Origin: Hungatella sp. UBA4396
GTDB lineage: Bacteria; Bacillota; Clostridia; Lachnospirales; Lachnospiraceae
DNA: 38,317 nucleotides
NCBI GenBank assembly: GCA_002389905.1
Contig: DGRE01000012.1
Location: forward strand, 1-38,317
Direction of reading: 5' to 3'
The notes under the pieces were generated by a model. That model was not told where the DNA came from. It searched no databases and saw nothing but the letters and a program-made list of their open reading frames with translations. Both the position numbers and the translations under genes were made by a program. Numbering within the stretch: position 1 is the stretch's first letter; each line of letters starts with the position of its first letter. This document shows, one piece after another, positions 8,381 through 17,318 of this stretch.

Positions 8381-8734
8381 ATGACTGAATCGGAGATGCT
8401 CAATAAAGTAAAACAGAATCTTAAAATAGAGGACGACAAGCAGGATTTGACCATCTCCGATGTCATCCTGCTTGTCTGCGAATTTTGCAACATCAATCCG
8501 GAAGCAATTCCAGACTCCCTTGAAAGGGTTGTACGAAAGAAAGTAAAAGGAATCATTGACTATGAAGCTGCAAGCGGTGAGGGCTTTGCGCAGGACATTA
8601 CAAGCATTAAAGAGGGCGATGGAACCATTACATATGCCACAAGCGGAACGAATGGCAAAGAGGGTATATACGGTCTGTCTGATAACGATAAGATAGCCCT
8701 GCGGCTTTATAGGAGGCTGAGAGGCTATGCATAA
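8381..8734 (+). CDS. Head-tail connector protein (gp6-like)
   Basis: 117-aa mostly helical protein. DKQDLTISDVILLVCEFCNI and IPDSLERVVRKKVKGIIDYEAA are typical of the phage gp6-like/connector family that sits under the portal as adaptor. A glycine-rich loop and a C-terminal helix (NDKIALRLYRRLRGYA) follow. ATG after GGAGG (8371-8375); it overlaps the next gene by 8 nt. Confidence 0.85.
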   Translation: MTESEMLNKVKQNLKIEDDKQDLTISDVILLVCEFCNINPEAIPDSLERVVRKKVKGIIDYEAASGEGFAQDITSIKEGDGTITYATSGTNGKEGIYGLSDNDKIALRLYRRLRGYA

Positions 8735-9065
8735 TCCGTATGAGCGCATGTATGATGCCAAGATGGAAGTATACCGGTATATTCCCGGCAAAGATGCTGA
8801 TGGGTTTGATACGAACACCGAATCTCTGGTAATAGAGGGAGCTAAGTGCCGTTATAGCATTTCCTCCCAGACTACCGCCGAAAACGGTGTACCGGTCATC
8901 GTAAGCCCTGCGAAGCTCTTTTGTGGGATTGAGCATGATATGAAGCCTGGAGACAAAGTAGTAATCACTCTGCGAAAAGGTGATCCTATTACCGTAAAGC
9001 TGGGTGAGTGTCACCCCTACCGCTTCCAGTGGCAGTGTCAAGTTGAAAAGGACGATAAGGCATGA
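8727..9065 (+). CDS. Head closure / neck protein
   Basis: 112-aa beta-rich protein, order and length matching Hc1-type head completion proteins (SPP1 gp16/PBSX YqbH-like). Visible parts are a start with MHNPYERMYDAKMEVYR, a KLFCGIEHDMKPGDKVVITL hairpin and a final strand with PYRFQWQCQVEKD. It plugs the connector and offers the tail docking surface. It overlaps both neighbours, indicating coupling. Assignment rests mainly on gene order. Confidence 0.75.
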   Translation: MHNPYERMYDAKMEVYRYIPGKDADGFDTNTESLVIEGAKCRYSISSQTTAENGVPVIVSPAKLFCGIEHDMKPGDKVVITLRKGDPITVKLGECHPYRFQWQCQVEKDDKA

Positions 9066-9478
9066 GCAGTAGCAATTATCGAAATAACAAGGCTATGATT
9101 GACCGGTTTCGTAAGGAGTTAATTGCGGAGCTTGGGGAAATAGTAGAACTCGACAAGAAGATTCTCAATCAGGCTGTCAACGAGGGAGTTGCGGATATCA
9201 AGAAAAACACCCCCGTGGATACTGGCAGCATGAGAAAGGCGTGGAGATCGGCTCCGGCGGTCAAGGGCGTGGAGGGAGTAAAAAAAGCCATTGTAAATAC
9301 CATGGATTACTCATCGTACATTAATGATGGGCATAGGACTGTAAACCGGGCAGGAGAAACTACGGGCTTTGTGCCTGGACATCGTATGCTTGAAAGAGGT
9401 GTAAGCTACATCAATAAGCGCTTGGCATCGCTATTTAAAGCGGAAATTGAAAGGATCGGTAAGAAGTATGATAAATGA
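9062..9478 (+). CDS. HK97 gp10-like neck/tail completion protein
   Basis: 138 aa with the gp10-like signature: an N-terminal helix, NTPVDTGSMRKAW (the conserved P-V-D-T-G turn), YSSYINDGHRT, and GHRMLERGV near the end. Members act at the head-tail joint. The ATG overlaps the upstream stop (ATGA). Length is normal. Confidence 0.86.
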   Translation: MSSSNYRNNKAMIDRFRKELIAELGEIVELDKKILNQAVNEGVADIKKNTPVDTGSMRKAWRSAPAVKGVEGVKKAIVNTMDYSSYINDGHRTVNRAGETTGFVPGHRMLERGVSYINKRLASLFKAEIERIGKKYDK

Positions 9479-9887
9479 TGTCTATAAGGGCATATTGGCT
9501 GAATGCAAAGCTGTTAATCCTGCCGCCAAGGCCTATAAGGATAACACCCCGCAGAATTTTACACCTCCTGCATTTTTGGTAGAATTGATTGATTTTACTC
9601 CGACCCGGTCCATCAATGGTAAACAGAAAATGTCGGCCCAATTTGATTTGCAGTATTTCCCTGACGGGGTGGTGACTGAATACCGGACAAAATGTATACA
9701 GATGCAAGAGAAACTTTCCAGACATTTCCACATTCTGGAGGGTTCTTTTTACGTGAAGGACCGGTCCTTTAAAGTGACTGATGATGTTTTACACTTCCAG
9801 TTCACCGTAGACTACACCGAGGCATATATCGCCGACGAAATGCCTATGCAAGAGATGGAAACTAATACAAATTTGAAGGAGGATTGA
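9468..9887 (+). CDS. Tail terminator family protein
   Basis: 139 aa beginning MINDVYKGILAECKAV. Its length and place between gp10-like and sheath genes match phage tail terminator proteins (DUF6838/YqbJ-like), which cap the finished tail. A core of FDLQYFPDGVVTEYRTKCIQ, RSFKVTDDVLHFQFTVDY supports a beta-rich fold. I prefer ATG 9468 to an in-frame ATG at 9447, which would extend further into the upstream gene. Confidence 0.75.
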   Translation: MINDVYKGILAECKAVNPAAKAYKDNTPQNFTPPAFLVELIDFTPTRSINGKQKMSAQFDLQYFPDGVVTEYRTKCIQMQEKLSRHFHILEGSFYVKDRSFKVTDDVLHFQFTVDYTEAYIADEMPMQEMETNTNLKED

Positions 9888-9888
9888 C

Positions 9889-10929
9889 ATGGCAGGAACA
9901 TGGACATCTCAAAATAAGATTTTACCTGGTGCATACATTAATGTGGCTACCAATGAGCCGCTTTCTATCACGCCGGGGGAGCGGGGATCCGTTGTTATTT
10001 TACAGGAGTTGACTGTTGGAACTGATGGCGGTATTTACACCATTACAGCAACAGAACCTGGATACCCTGATGGAGCAGTGGCGGCAGATAAAAAGCTGGC
10101 TAATTTGGCCTTGCAGAATGCCAAGACAGTGAAGCTCTACAAGCTCCCTGCAACGCATGACAGTGAGGACATTGAGTCGGCTCTTGAAGCCCTCAAAACA
10201 GAAAAGTTTGACACCTTAGTGTACCCATATGACACTACTCGCACGGCGGAGAAGTCGGCAATTGTAACTTGGATCAAAGCCATGAGAGACGATGAAGGAG
10301 TGTGCTGCTCGGCTGTACTTGCCAATCAGGCAGCGGACAGTGAGGCAGTTATCAATGTCACCCAAGGTTTAAAGGTTTCAGAAACAGAAAACCTTACAGC
10401 AGCAGAGGTGACAGCGTGGGTTGGCGGGGCAACGGCAGGGGCCAGTGTTACAACTTCCAACACCGGAAAAAAGGTACTGGGAGTGATTGATATTGTACCA
10501 AGAATGACCCGTTCAGAGATGGAAGCTGCCGTAACTGCAGGGAAATTTATCTTTAAAGTGGACAGCGCTCAGAACGTGACCGTAGTAACAGACATTAACT
10601 CTCTCACTACAACAGCACCGGATAAAGGCCCTATGTTTAAAAAGAATAGAGTTGTCCGTGTGCTTGACGGAATCCGAAACGATGTTGCGGCGATTTTTGA
10701 AGCGTCCTATATTGGAAAGACCGACAATAACACTGATGGTCAATTGCTATTAAAATCTGCGCTGGTGGATTACTTTACTACACTCCAAAACATGGGCGCT
10801 ATCCAGGAGTTTGAAACTGGGGACGTAACCGTAACGAAAGGTGCCGCTATTGACGCTGTACTTGTGGACGCAGCAATCCAGCCGGTAGACAGCGTGGAGA
10901 AAATCTATATACAGGTAAACTTGTCTTAA
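9889..10929 (+). CDS. Tail sheath protein (XkdK-like)
   Basis: Contractile sheath subunit, so the phage is a myovirus. The N-terminus has the PGAYINVATNEPLSITPGER segment of the family. The middle has TLVYPYDTTRTAEKSAIVTWIKAM, and the C-terminus has the conserved NRVVRVLDGIRND and IYIQVNLS closing strand. ATG 9889 is preceded by AAGGAGGATTG. 346 aa is a short sheath, typical of PBSX-like tails. Confidence 0.93.
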   Translation: MAGTWTSQNKILPGAYINVATNEPLSITPGERGSVVILQELTVGTDGGIYTITATEPGYPDGAVAADKKLANLALQNAKTVKLYKLPATHDSEDIESALEALKTEKFDTLVYPYDTTRTAEKSAIVTWIKAMRDDEGVCCSAVLANQAADSEAVINVTQGLKVSETENLTAAEVTAWVGGATAGASVTTSNTGKKVLGVIDIVPRMTRSEMEAAVTAGKFIFKVDSAQNVTVVTDINSLTTTAPDKGPMFKKNRVVRVLDGIRNDVAAIFEASYIGKTDNNTDGQLLLKSALVDYFTTLQNMGAIQEFETGDVTVTKGAAIDAVLVDAAIQPVDSVEKIYIQVNLS

Positions 10930-10940
10930 GGAGGTAAATC

Positions 10941-11417
10941 ATGGCAGGAGCATATACAAAAATGACAGACCTGGTAACTGGCAGTGAAGGAAGTGCCTTT
11001 ATTACCGTGGACGGCCAGAACCGGTATTTTTTCGAGATGTCCAAGATTGATGCAAGCATTGAATTTACAGTTATTGCAAAAAGGTTGCTTGGGCACCGAA
11101 TGAAACAGCATAAAGTTGTGGGGGCGGAGGGAAAAGGCAGTATGACCCTGTACAACGTAAGCCCTGCGGCTCTCGCTGTATACCAGCAGTATATTAAGAA
11201 TGGCGACACCCCGCAGATCAGTGTCCAGATAACTAATGAAGATCCGTCCTCCACTATTGGACGGCGTACCGTAGTAATGAGAAACATTATACTGGCAAAA
11301 GTCCCGGTTGCCTATCTGGACGATAGCAGCGAGGATTTAAACACCACAGACACAGATTTTACATTTGATGATCTGGATGATTTAGAGAGTTATGTGTTAC
11401 CGGAAAATATGAGGTAA
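10941..11417 (+). CDS. Tail tube protein (XkdM-like)
   Basis: 158 aa with the XkdM/DUF2001 pattern: GSEGSAFITVDGQNRYFFEM, IEFTVIAKRLLGHRMKQHKVVG and KGSMTLYNVSPA. It forms the inner tube surrounded by the sheath. ATG follows AGGAGGTAAATC. Directly after it lies a hairpin that probably lowers transcription of the downstream, less needed genes. Confidence 0.92.
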   Translation: MAGAYTKMTDLVTGSEGSAFITVDGQNRYFFEMSKIDASIEFTVIAKRLLGHRMKQHKVVGAEGKGSMTLYNVSPAALAVYQQYIKNGDTPQISVQITNEDPSSTIGRRTVVMRNIILAKVPVAYLDDSSEDLNTTDTDFTFDDLDDLESYVLPENMR

Positions 11418-11447
11418 GAGAGGGCGAGTAAGCTCTCTCTTTGTTTA
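11416..11447 (+). terminator. Hairpin between tube and tail chaperone genes
   Basis: 9-bp stem (11416-11424 with 11433-11441, one wobble), 8-nt loop, then TGTTTA. The weak T-tract suggests a partial terminator that sets a step-down in expression after the abundant tube protein. Confidence 0.45.
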
Positions 11448-11463
11448 TGAGAGGAGATATATC

Positions 11464-11865
11464 ATGGGTACATTGAGCGCATTTTTAAACCCGGTTAAGG
11501 TTGAGAATAAAGAGGTTATTGTTTCCGAGAGATTCCGGGAAAACGGGAAGCCGGTTCCCTTTGTAATCCGTCCGGTGACGCAGGAGGAGAACGAGGAAAT
11601 CTTAAGGAAATACAGAAGGAAAGATAAAAAGGGCGAGGAAACATTCGATCAGATCGGATATAGCCATGAGCTTGCCGCTTCTGCCGTTGTTTTCCCGGAC
11701 TTAAATGATGCAGAATTACAAAAGGGTTATGGAGTCCTTGGCGGTGTGAAGGTACTTAAGAAAATGCTTTTAATCGGTGAGTTTTCTACTCTTGCGCAGG
11801 CGGTCAGGGATTTGTCTGGATTGGAAGAGGACATCAATGACGAGATTGAAGAAGCAAAAAACTGA
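11464..11865 (+). CDS. Tail assembly chaperone, short form (XkdN-like)
   Basis: 133-aa zero-frame product. It coats or recruits the tape measure during tail assembly. The start MGTLSAFLNPVKVENKEVIVSERF and RPVTQEENEEIL are typical of XkdN. ATG follows AGAGGAG. Its last codons (gca aaa aac tga) contain the slippery heptamer A AAA AAC at 11856-11862, so a fraction of ribosomes make a longer form, as in lambda gpG/gpGT. Confidence 0.9.
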   Translation: MGTLSAFLNPVKVENKEVIVSERFRENGKPVPFVIRPVTQEENEEILRKYRRKDKKGEETFDQIGYSHELAASAVVFPDLNDAELQKGYGVLGGVKVLKKMLLIGEFSTLAQAVRDLSGLEEDINDEIEEAKN

Positions 11866-11910
11866 TAAAGCAGGGCGATGGTGAGGCGAATCTTGCTCAC
11901 TATGCTCTGC
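11856..11910 (+). promoter_or_regulatory. Programmed -1 ribosomal frameshift signal
   Basis: Slippery heptamer A AAA AAC (11856-11862) in the correct phase, a 7-nt spacer (11863-11869), then a 15-bp stem with one bulged A and two to three wobbles (11870-11885 with 11896-11910) and a 10-nt loop. After slipping, the -1 frame reads on as CTG ATA AAG. All elements of a canonical signal are present. Confidence 0.9.
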
Positions 11911-12035
11911 AAAAGCTCCACATACCACCCGGCACACTGTTAGCCATGAGTAGCAGGGAAAAGGCTTTTATCTATGCCAGTATCCAGCTCAGAATAGAGG
12001 AAGAAAAACGAGAAGCGGCAAAAATCAAATCGTAA
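11862..12035 (+). CDS. Tail assembly chaperone C-terminal extension (made by -1 frameshift)
   Basis: 57 codons in the -1 frame with no start of its own, from CTG 11862 to TAA 12033-12035. The segment GDGEANLAHYALQKLHIPP and REKAFIYASIQLRIEEE is the well-known distal half of XkdN-type chaperones. Fusion of residues 1-133 from the upstream frame gives a 190-aa long form (11464-12035). A conventional annotation without frameshift would miss it. Immediately downstream is the tape measure, which this T-like domain is expected to bind. Confidence 0.88.
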   Translation: MIKQGDGEANLAHYALQKLHIPPGTLLAMSSREKAFIYASIQLRIEEEKREAAKIKS

Positions 12036-12047
12036 GGAGGCAGAGAA

Positions 12048-14012
12048 GTGGCAACTTTAAAAGCAATGTTTAAACTGTTTGATGGGTACAGTTCTACGAT
12101 AAATAAGATCATCGGCGGTACGGATAAGGCTACAAAAGGGGTCTTGTCAGCAAGCAAGGGAACAGACAAATATAATGACAGTTTGAAAAACACCGGTGCA
12201 TCTGCCTCCGTTGCAAACAGCGGATTGACAAAACTCATAGGGACGGTTGCTACTCTTGCCACCGTTAAAAAGACTATGGATTTGACAGATACATACACTA
12301 ACACGGCGGCCCGATTAAAGATGATTAATGATGGCACACAGACCCAGCTTGAATTGCAGAATAAGGTTTTTGCGGCGGCGGATCGTGCAAGAGGTTCTTA
12401 CACCGACATGGCAAGTGCGGTTGCAAAAATGAACTTGCTGGCCGGAGATAGCTTCGGGAGTAATGATGAAGCAATCGGATTTACGGAGCTCCTGCAAAAG
12501 TCATTAAAGGTGTCCGGTGCTGGTCAATCCGAACAGGATTCTGCTTTCTTGCAGCTTACACAAGCTATGGCTGCTGGTAAACTACAAGGCGACGAATACC
12601 GTTCGGTAATGGAAAATGCACCTATGGCCTATCAAGCGATTGTAAGTTACATGGAAAAAACTATGGGAGTAGCGGAAACTGATATTAAGGAGCTGGCATC
12701 AGATGGAGCAATTACAGCGGACATCATCAAGAATGCTATGTTTGCGGCCTCAGACGATATTAACGCTATGTTTGACACCATGCCCATGACTTTTGCTGAT
12801 GCGTGGACAAAAATTAAAAATACTGGGAATCAGGCGTTTGGGGGAGTATTTGAAAGGCTGAATAAAATGCTCAGCTCCGAAATGGGGCAGACCGCATTGA
12901 ATAACCTCACAGGCATTATTTATGGTGCGGCAGAAGCGTGTGATGCATTACTTGATGGGTTGGAATTTATCAGTGATAACCTTGATATTCTTGGCCCTAT
13001 TATTTTAGGGGTTGCCGGAGCGTGGGCGGTCTATAATGCAACGTCTGGGATTGCCTGGCTGACAACGCTTAAGAATGTGGGGGCCATGGCTCTTAAGGCC
13101 ACTGCGGACTGGGCCGAGACTGCGGCAATTATCGCCCTGATATGGGCGCAGGAAGGTTTTAATGCTGCTTTGGCTGCTTGCCCAATTACCTGGATCATTA
13201 TTGGGATCATAGCGATAATAGCCATATTTTACGCTGCTGTCGCTGCGGTTAATCACTTTGCAGGAACGAGTATAAGCGCAACCGGATTGATAGGCGGGGC
13301 CATTGGTGTGTTGGTCGCCTGGGTATCCAACCAATTGATCTTAATGTATAACCAGTTTGCTATCGTGGCTAATTTTATTGGCAATGTGTTTACTAATCCA
13401 GTGGCGGCGATAAAGGTTCTGTTTTATGACATGGCTATAACCGTGCTTGGATATATGCAATCTATAGCAAAGGGAATCGAAGGTTTGATCAATGCCATTC
13501 CAGGTGTGGAAATTGACATAACATCAAAGATGGATAATTTTATTGGGGGTCTGAAGAAAAAATCACAGGATGTGAAAGATGCTTCAGGCTGGAAAGAGTA
13601 TGTCAAAACAAAGGAATTCATAAATCTTGATGATGGCTTTAAAGGTGGCTATAGCCTGGGCTCTGGGCTTGAAGATAAAGCGTCTAATCTCTTTGCAGGG
13701 TTCAAGCCAGAATCTTTTGGAGGTGGTGGGGACTTTAGCCAGTTTGCAACCGCTGGGAATCCTGCCGTTGTCAAGGGCAATGGACAAGGCGGTGCTGTAA
13801 AAGTGGAAAACAAAGAGGATATCGAATGGATGAGGAAGTTAGCAGAGCGTGATTACGTGGCCCGTATCGCCCAGAACACCCTTGCCCCCAACATTAAGGT
13901 CGAGTTTACCGGACCTATCACAAAAGAGGCTGACGTGGACGGCGTAGCAGCTCACCTGGGGGACATCCTGAAAGAGCAGATCGCAACGGCACCGGAAGGA
14001 GTGTATATATAA
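12048..14012 (+). CDS. Tail tape measure protein
   Basis: Sets tail length and enters the cell on ejection. Near the N-terminus are MFKLFDGYSSTINKI and the family's tape_meas_nterm-like part (GDSFGSNDEAIGFTELLQKS, QLTQAMAAGKLQGDEYRSVM, about residues 130-200). Hydrophobic segments lie at about 312-345 and 379-405 (PITWIIIGIIAIIAIFYAAV), probably for membrane insertion. At 654 aa it predicts a short tail. The start is GTG 12048 after AGGAGGCAGAGAA. Confidence 0.93.
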   Translation: MATLKAMFKLFDGYSSTINKIIGGTDKATKGVLSASKGTDKYNDSLKNTGASASVANSGLTKLIGTVATLATVKKTMDLTDTYTNTAARLKMINDGTQTQLELQNKVFAAADRARGSYTDMASAVAKMNLLAGDSFGSNDEAIGFTELLQKSLKVSGAGQSEQDSAFLQLTQAMAAGKLQGDEYRSVMENAPMAYQAIVSYMEKTMGVAETDIKELASDGAITADIIKNAMFAASDDINAMFDTMPMTFADAWTKIKNTGNQAFGGVFERLNKMLSSEMGQTALNNLTGIIYGAAEACDALLDGLEFISDNLDILGPIILGVAGAWAVYNATSGIAWLTTLKNVGAMALKATADWAETAAIIALIWAQEGFNAALAACPITWIIIGIIAIIAIFYAAVAAVNHFAGTSISATGLIGGAIGVLVAWVSNQLILMYNQFAIVANFIGNVFTNPVAAIKVLFYDMAITVLGYMQSIAKGIEGLINAIPGVEIDITSKMDNFIGGLKKKSQDVKDASGWKEYVKTKEFINLDDGFKGGYSLGSGLEDKASNLFAGFKPESFGGGGDFSQFATAGNPAVVKGNGQGGAVKVENKEDIEWMRKLAERDYVARIAQNTLAPNIKVEFTGPITKEADVDGVAAHLGDILKEQIATAPEGVYI

Positions 14013-14671
14013 TGGCATACTCAATTTATTTTAAGGTAGACGGCAAAAAATACAAACTTCCTGTTAACCCGGAGGAAATCAAGCTAAGCCGGGAACTTAA
14101 CGTTGAGACATATCAGGTATTGGGTGCGGGGCAGGTTTCCGTGCCTTCTCATTGCGCACTGGCGACTTATAGTTTTGAAGCTGAATTTCCCAGCCTGAAT
14201 TATCACTATGTCAATTCAGGGAGTTTTAAGGACGCAGATTATTACGAAAAGATGTTCCGAAAGGTCCAGAAAAATATGATTCCCATCCGCTTTATTGCCT
14301 CCAATGGAATTACAGATGACATCAGTGTAAAAGTCTTGGTCAAGAGTGTGGAGTCCGTGGAAAAAGCTGGTGAGGAAGGTGATAAGTACCTTACCATTAA
14401 CCTGATGGAATATAAGGCCCCTGGGAAGCGTTATGTTGCAGTCCAAACAGCGACTGTCACGGTCAAACAGGAGGAAACGCCCCTCTCAGAAACCAGCCCG
14501 GCAGTGACGGAAAACAAGACACATACCGTAGTTAAGGGAGATACCTTATGGGGGATTGCGAAACAGTATTACGGCAATGGAGCGCAGTACACAAAGATAA
14601 CCTCTGCCAATGCAGGGATTAAAAACCCTAATCTAATATATCCCGGTCAAGTACTGACCATTCCGGCATAG
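14012..14671 (+). CDS. LysM-domain tail/baseplate protein (XkdP-like)
   Basis: 219 aa. The N-terminal half (MAYSIYFKVDGKKYKLPVNPEEI) is the XkdP/gp53-like tail hub domain. The C-terminal 50 residues form one LysM repeat (HTVVKGDTLWGIAKQYYGNG ... NPNLIYPGQVLTIP) that binds peptidoglycan. ATG shares its A with the tape measure stop, with AGGAG at 13996-14000. It probably connects tape measure and baseplate. Confidence 0.9.
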   Translation: MAYSIYFKVDGKKYKLPVNPEEIKLSRELNVETYQVLGAGQVSVPSHCALATYSFEAEFPSLNYHYVNSGSFKDADYYEKMFRKVQKNMIPIRFIASNGITDDISVKVLVKSVESVEKAGEEGDKYLTINLMEYKAPGKRYVAVQTATVTVKQEETPLSETSPAVTENKTHTVVKGDTLWGIAKQYYGNGAQYTKITSANAGIKNPNLIYPGQVLTIPA

Positions 14672-14681
14672 GAGGTGGATT

Positions 14682-15644
14682 ATGGAATTATTGGTTGAGA
14701 CAGGCGGCCAGATATATGATATCTCTAACATGTGCCACGAGATTTCATGGTCGGAAGCCTTAAACGAAGGAGCCAGTTCACTTGAATTTTCCTACATCAA
14801 TGACGGGCTGGTCTTGCAAAATGGAGATATAGTCCGGCTGACTTACAGTGATGACCCGACAAGCGGAATCTTTTTCGGGATTGTGTTTAAGGTTTCTGGA
14901 GACGAGAGCGGCAAGATCAGTGTCAAGGCATATGACCAGTTGCGATATGCAAAGGCAAAGGAAATTATCGTGCTAGAGGGCGGCACGCTTAAGAACCTGG
15001 TACAGAACATGTGTGCCATGCTGACCCTCAAAACAGGCACTTTGGAGGAATCAGGGTATGTCTTGCAGACCATTGCGGACATTGACAAGTCTTGGATTGA
15101 CGAGGTGAATCAAGCCATATCAGATACTTTAATTGGTTCCCCGGCAAATGATATGTTTTGCCTACGAGATGAGTACGGACTTGTTTGCCTCTGGAACATG
15201 AGAAACTTACAACTTCCCCTTGTGCTGGGCGATGACAGCTTGGTGCACGGATATAGCTGGGAGAAGTCCATTGATGAGGACTTTTACAATCGTATTAAGG
15301 TCGGCTGGGAAAGCGAAAACTCCGGACGGCTAGAGGTGGGTGGGGCAGTGGACCAGGAATCAGTAAATAAGTACGGCCTCTTGCAGTATTTTGAGACCAA
15401 GCCCCCCGGAATCGACAACGCCGCCAAGGCGCAGGAGAGGGCTAACAATCTGCTAAAACTTTATAACCGAGAAAAGGAGACCCTAAAACTGGAGTGCTTG
15501 GGGGATTTGAGGGTACGAGCCGGGAATAGTATTTACGGCAGTATTGCGGACATCTCCCTTGACCGGAGGCTGATTGTCAAGAAGATTACGCATAATTTTC
15601 TGCCCATACACACAATGTCAGTGGAGGTGATGACTGGTGAGTGA
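14682..15644 (+). CDS. Baseplate hub protein (XkdQ-like)
   Basis: 320 aa of the XkdQ/YqbQ group, related to late control gpD/gp27-type hubs. ISWSEALNEGASSLEFSYIN and the early GIFFGIVFKVSGDESGKISV strands fit, and the C-terminal LKLECLGDLRVRAGNSIYG closes the fold. The start follows GGAGGTGGATT. It ends overlapping the next gene by 8 nt. Confidence 0.88.
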   Translation: MELLVETGGQIYDISNMCHEISWSEALNEGASSLEFSYINDGLVLQNGDIVRLTYSDDPTSGIFFGIVFKVSGDESGKISVKAYDQLRYAKAKEIIVLEGGTLKNLVQNMCAMLTLKTGTLEESGYVLQTIADIDKSWIDEVNQAISDTLIGSPANDMFCLRDEYGLVCLWNMRNLQLPLVLGDDSLVHGYSWEKSIDEDFYNRIKVGWESENSGRLEVGGAVDQESVNKYGLLQYFETKPPGIDNAAKAQERANNLLKLYNREKETLKLECLGDLRVRAGNSIYGSIADISLDRRLIVKKITHNFLPIHTMSVEVMTGE

Positions 15645-15912
15645 TAACAATGGGGCTAATACCCTTTTTAATACAATAAAAACCATTGTGGATAACTATC
15701 TGAATAATCGCAAAGTAACGACTTTCATGGCGGGAACTTACAACGGGTCTGCTATTATCTTGAGTGGCAATCTCCCCGTCCCTATGAGCATGGTCAAGGG
15801 TAACATGGTGAGCAAGTTGGTAAACGGTGACAAGGTGATGCTTTTGCGTAATGACGGAGGCAAGGAGTATTACATTTTAGAGATTATCGGAAAACCTTAT
15901 CAGATGCCTTAG
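15637..15912 (+). CDS. DUF2577 baseplate protein (XkdR-like)
   Basis: 91 aa with the DUF2577 pattern: an N-terminal helix (LFNTIKTIVDNYLNN), short beta strands (IILSGNLPVPMSMVKG, GDKVMLLRNDGGKEYYIL). The position between XkdQ and XkdS homologues fits. The start is GTG 15637, 9 nt after GGAGG (15623-15627). Confidence 0.88.
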   Translation: MSDNNGANTLFNTIKTIVDNYLNNRKVTTFMAGTYNGSAIILSGNLPVPMSMVKGNMVSKLVNGDKVMLLRNDGGKEYYILEIIGKPYQMP

Positions 15913-15923
15913 GAGGATTTAAA

Positions 15924-16310
15924 ATGGCAGAGTTAACAACGGGTTTAAGACTCCAGGAACAGGCTTATGAGAGCAAGACCTACAAACTATCAGAGGATAA
16001 GATAGAGGGCTTTACTGACGAGCTGGAAGCGCTTAAACAAGCAGTATTTAAGGTCTTATCCACTGAGCAATACGAATACCCGGTATATGGCTTTGATTAC
16101 GGGATTGCGTGGAAAGATTTGATAGGCCAGGAAAGGCCTTATGTCAGAGCAGAGTTAAAACGCATGGTACAAGAAGCATTAATGAGAGATAATCGAATTC
16201 GGGAGGTGGACGGTTTTGAATTCGATTTTTTGGGGGATACCTGTAAATGCTCATTCAATGTTTCAAGTATATACGGGGATACGCAAATCGATACGGAGGT
16301 GCAGCTATGA
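15924..16310 (+). CDS. DUF2634 baseplate wedge protein (XkdS/gp25-like)
   Basis: 128 aa. TYKLSEDKIEGFTDELEALK and YPVYGFDYGIAWKDLIGQE are family hallmarks. Members correspond to the gp25-like wedge component that nucleates sheath polymerisation. ATG follows AGGAGGATTTAAA. The stop overlaps the start of gpJ (ATGA). Confidence 0.9.
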   Translation: MAELTTGLRLQEQAYESKTYKLSEDKIEGFTDELEALKQAVFKVLSTEQYEYPVYGFDYGIAWKDLIGQERPYVRAELKRMVQEALMRDNRIREVDGFEFDFLGDTCKCSFNVSSIYGDTQIDTEVQL

Positions 16311-17317
16311 GCCAGACCTATGAGGAGATTTTACAAGGTATGCTGGATAAAGTGCCGAGCAATGTTGATAAAAGAGAGGGAAGCATCATTTATGACGCTT
16401 TGGCTCCATGTGCTTACTTTCTGGCGCAGCAGCAATTCCAGCTTAATAACTTTGTGGACTTAGTGTTTGCGGACACGGCGGTAGGTGAATATTTGGATAC
16501 TGCTGCATCCGATTTTGGCATAACACGTAAAGCAGCCACGGCAGCCATCAGGCAGGTTACTACCAGTGCAGCTATATCCCTTGGCACCGTATGGGGAATT
16601 AATGAGCTTACATATACCATAACGGAGTTAATAACAACCAACCAATACAGGGCAATATGTAATACCGCAGGAACCCTAGGAAATCAGTATACCGGTACTC
16701 TATCCCCCGTTTCCAACGTTACAGGGGTAACAGCAATGTTAGGAGATGTACTAACGGCGGGTGCTGATGTTGAGACAGATGATGCATTAAGAGCAAGGTT
16801 ATACGCAAAAGTACGTATGCCTGCAACTTCCGGAAATGCATATCAATACAAACAATGGGCGCTTGAAGTTCAAGGAGTAGGAGATGCAAAAATATTCCCT
16901 CTTGATTCCGGACCGGGTACTGTAACGGTGCTTATCGTTGATAGTGACAAGGCAATATCAGAAAGCTTGCCGGGTACCGTTGCGGAATATATTGAAACGG
17001 TGCGCCCTATCGGTGCAGCAGTCACCGTGACAAGCCCCACGGCAAAGCAGATTGACGTTTCCGCCTCTGTAATACTTGATGGCAGCAAAACCATTGAAGA
17101 AGTACAAACAGCCTTTGATATGGCATTGGTGGAGTTTTTAAAGGGTACTGTATTTGTATCTAACAGTATCAGTTATGCAAAGTTGGGTGGAATACTCCTG
17201 GATATCACGGGGGTGGAGGATTACAACGGGCTTGTGGTTAATTCCGGAACAGGGAATGTTACAATTGGCAGCAAGGAAATCCCCTCTCTGGGCGTGGTCA
17301 CCTTGACGGAGGTATGA
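16307..17317 (+). CDS. Baseplate J-like protein (XkdT)
   Basis: 336 aa. It has the Baseplate_J signature: EEILQGMLDKVPSNVDKREG, the FADTAVGEYLDTAASDFGIT segment, and ETDDALRARLYAKVRMPATSGN with GVGDAKIFPL. It builds the baseplate wedges. I choose ATG 16307 (GGAGGTGCAGCT upstream, ATGA overlap) over an in-frame ATG at 16247, which lies inside the previous gene. Confidence 0.93.
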   Translation: MSQTYEEILQGMLDKVPSNVDKREGSIIYDALAPCAYFLAQQQFQLNNFVDLVFADTAVGEYLDTAASDFGITRKAATAAIRQVTTSAAISLGTVWGINELTYTITELITTNQYRAICNTAGTLGNQYTGTLSPVSNVTGVTAMLGDVLTAGADVETDDALRARLYAKVRMPATSGNAYQYKQWALEVQGVGDAKIFPLDSGPGTVTVLIVDSDKAISESLPGTVAEYIETVRPIGAAVTVTSPTAKQIDVSASVILDGSKTIEEVQTAFDMALVEFLKGTVFVSNSISYAKLGGILLDITGVEDYNGLVVNSGTGNVTIGSKEIPSLGVVTLTEV

Positions 17318-17318
17318 T

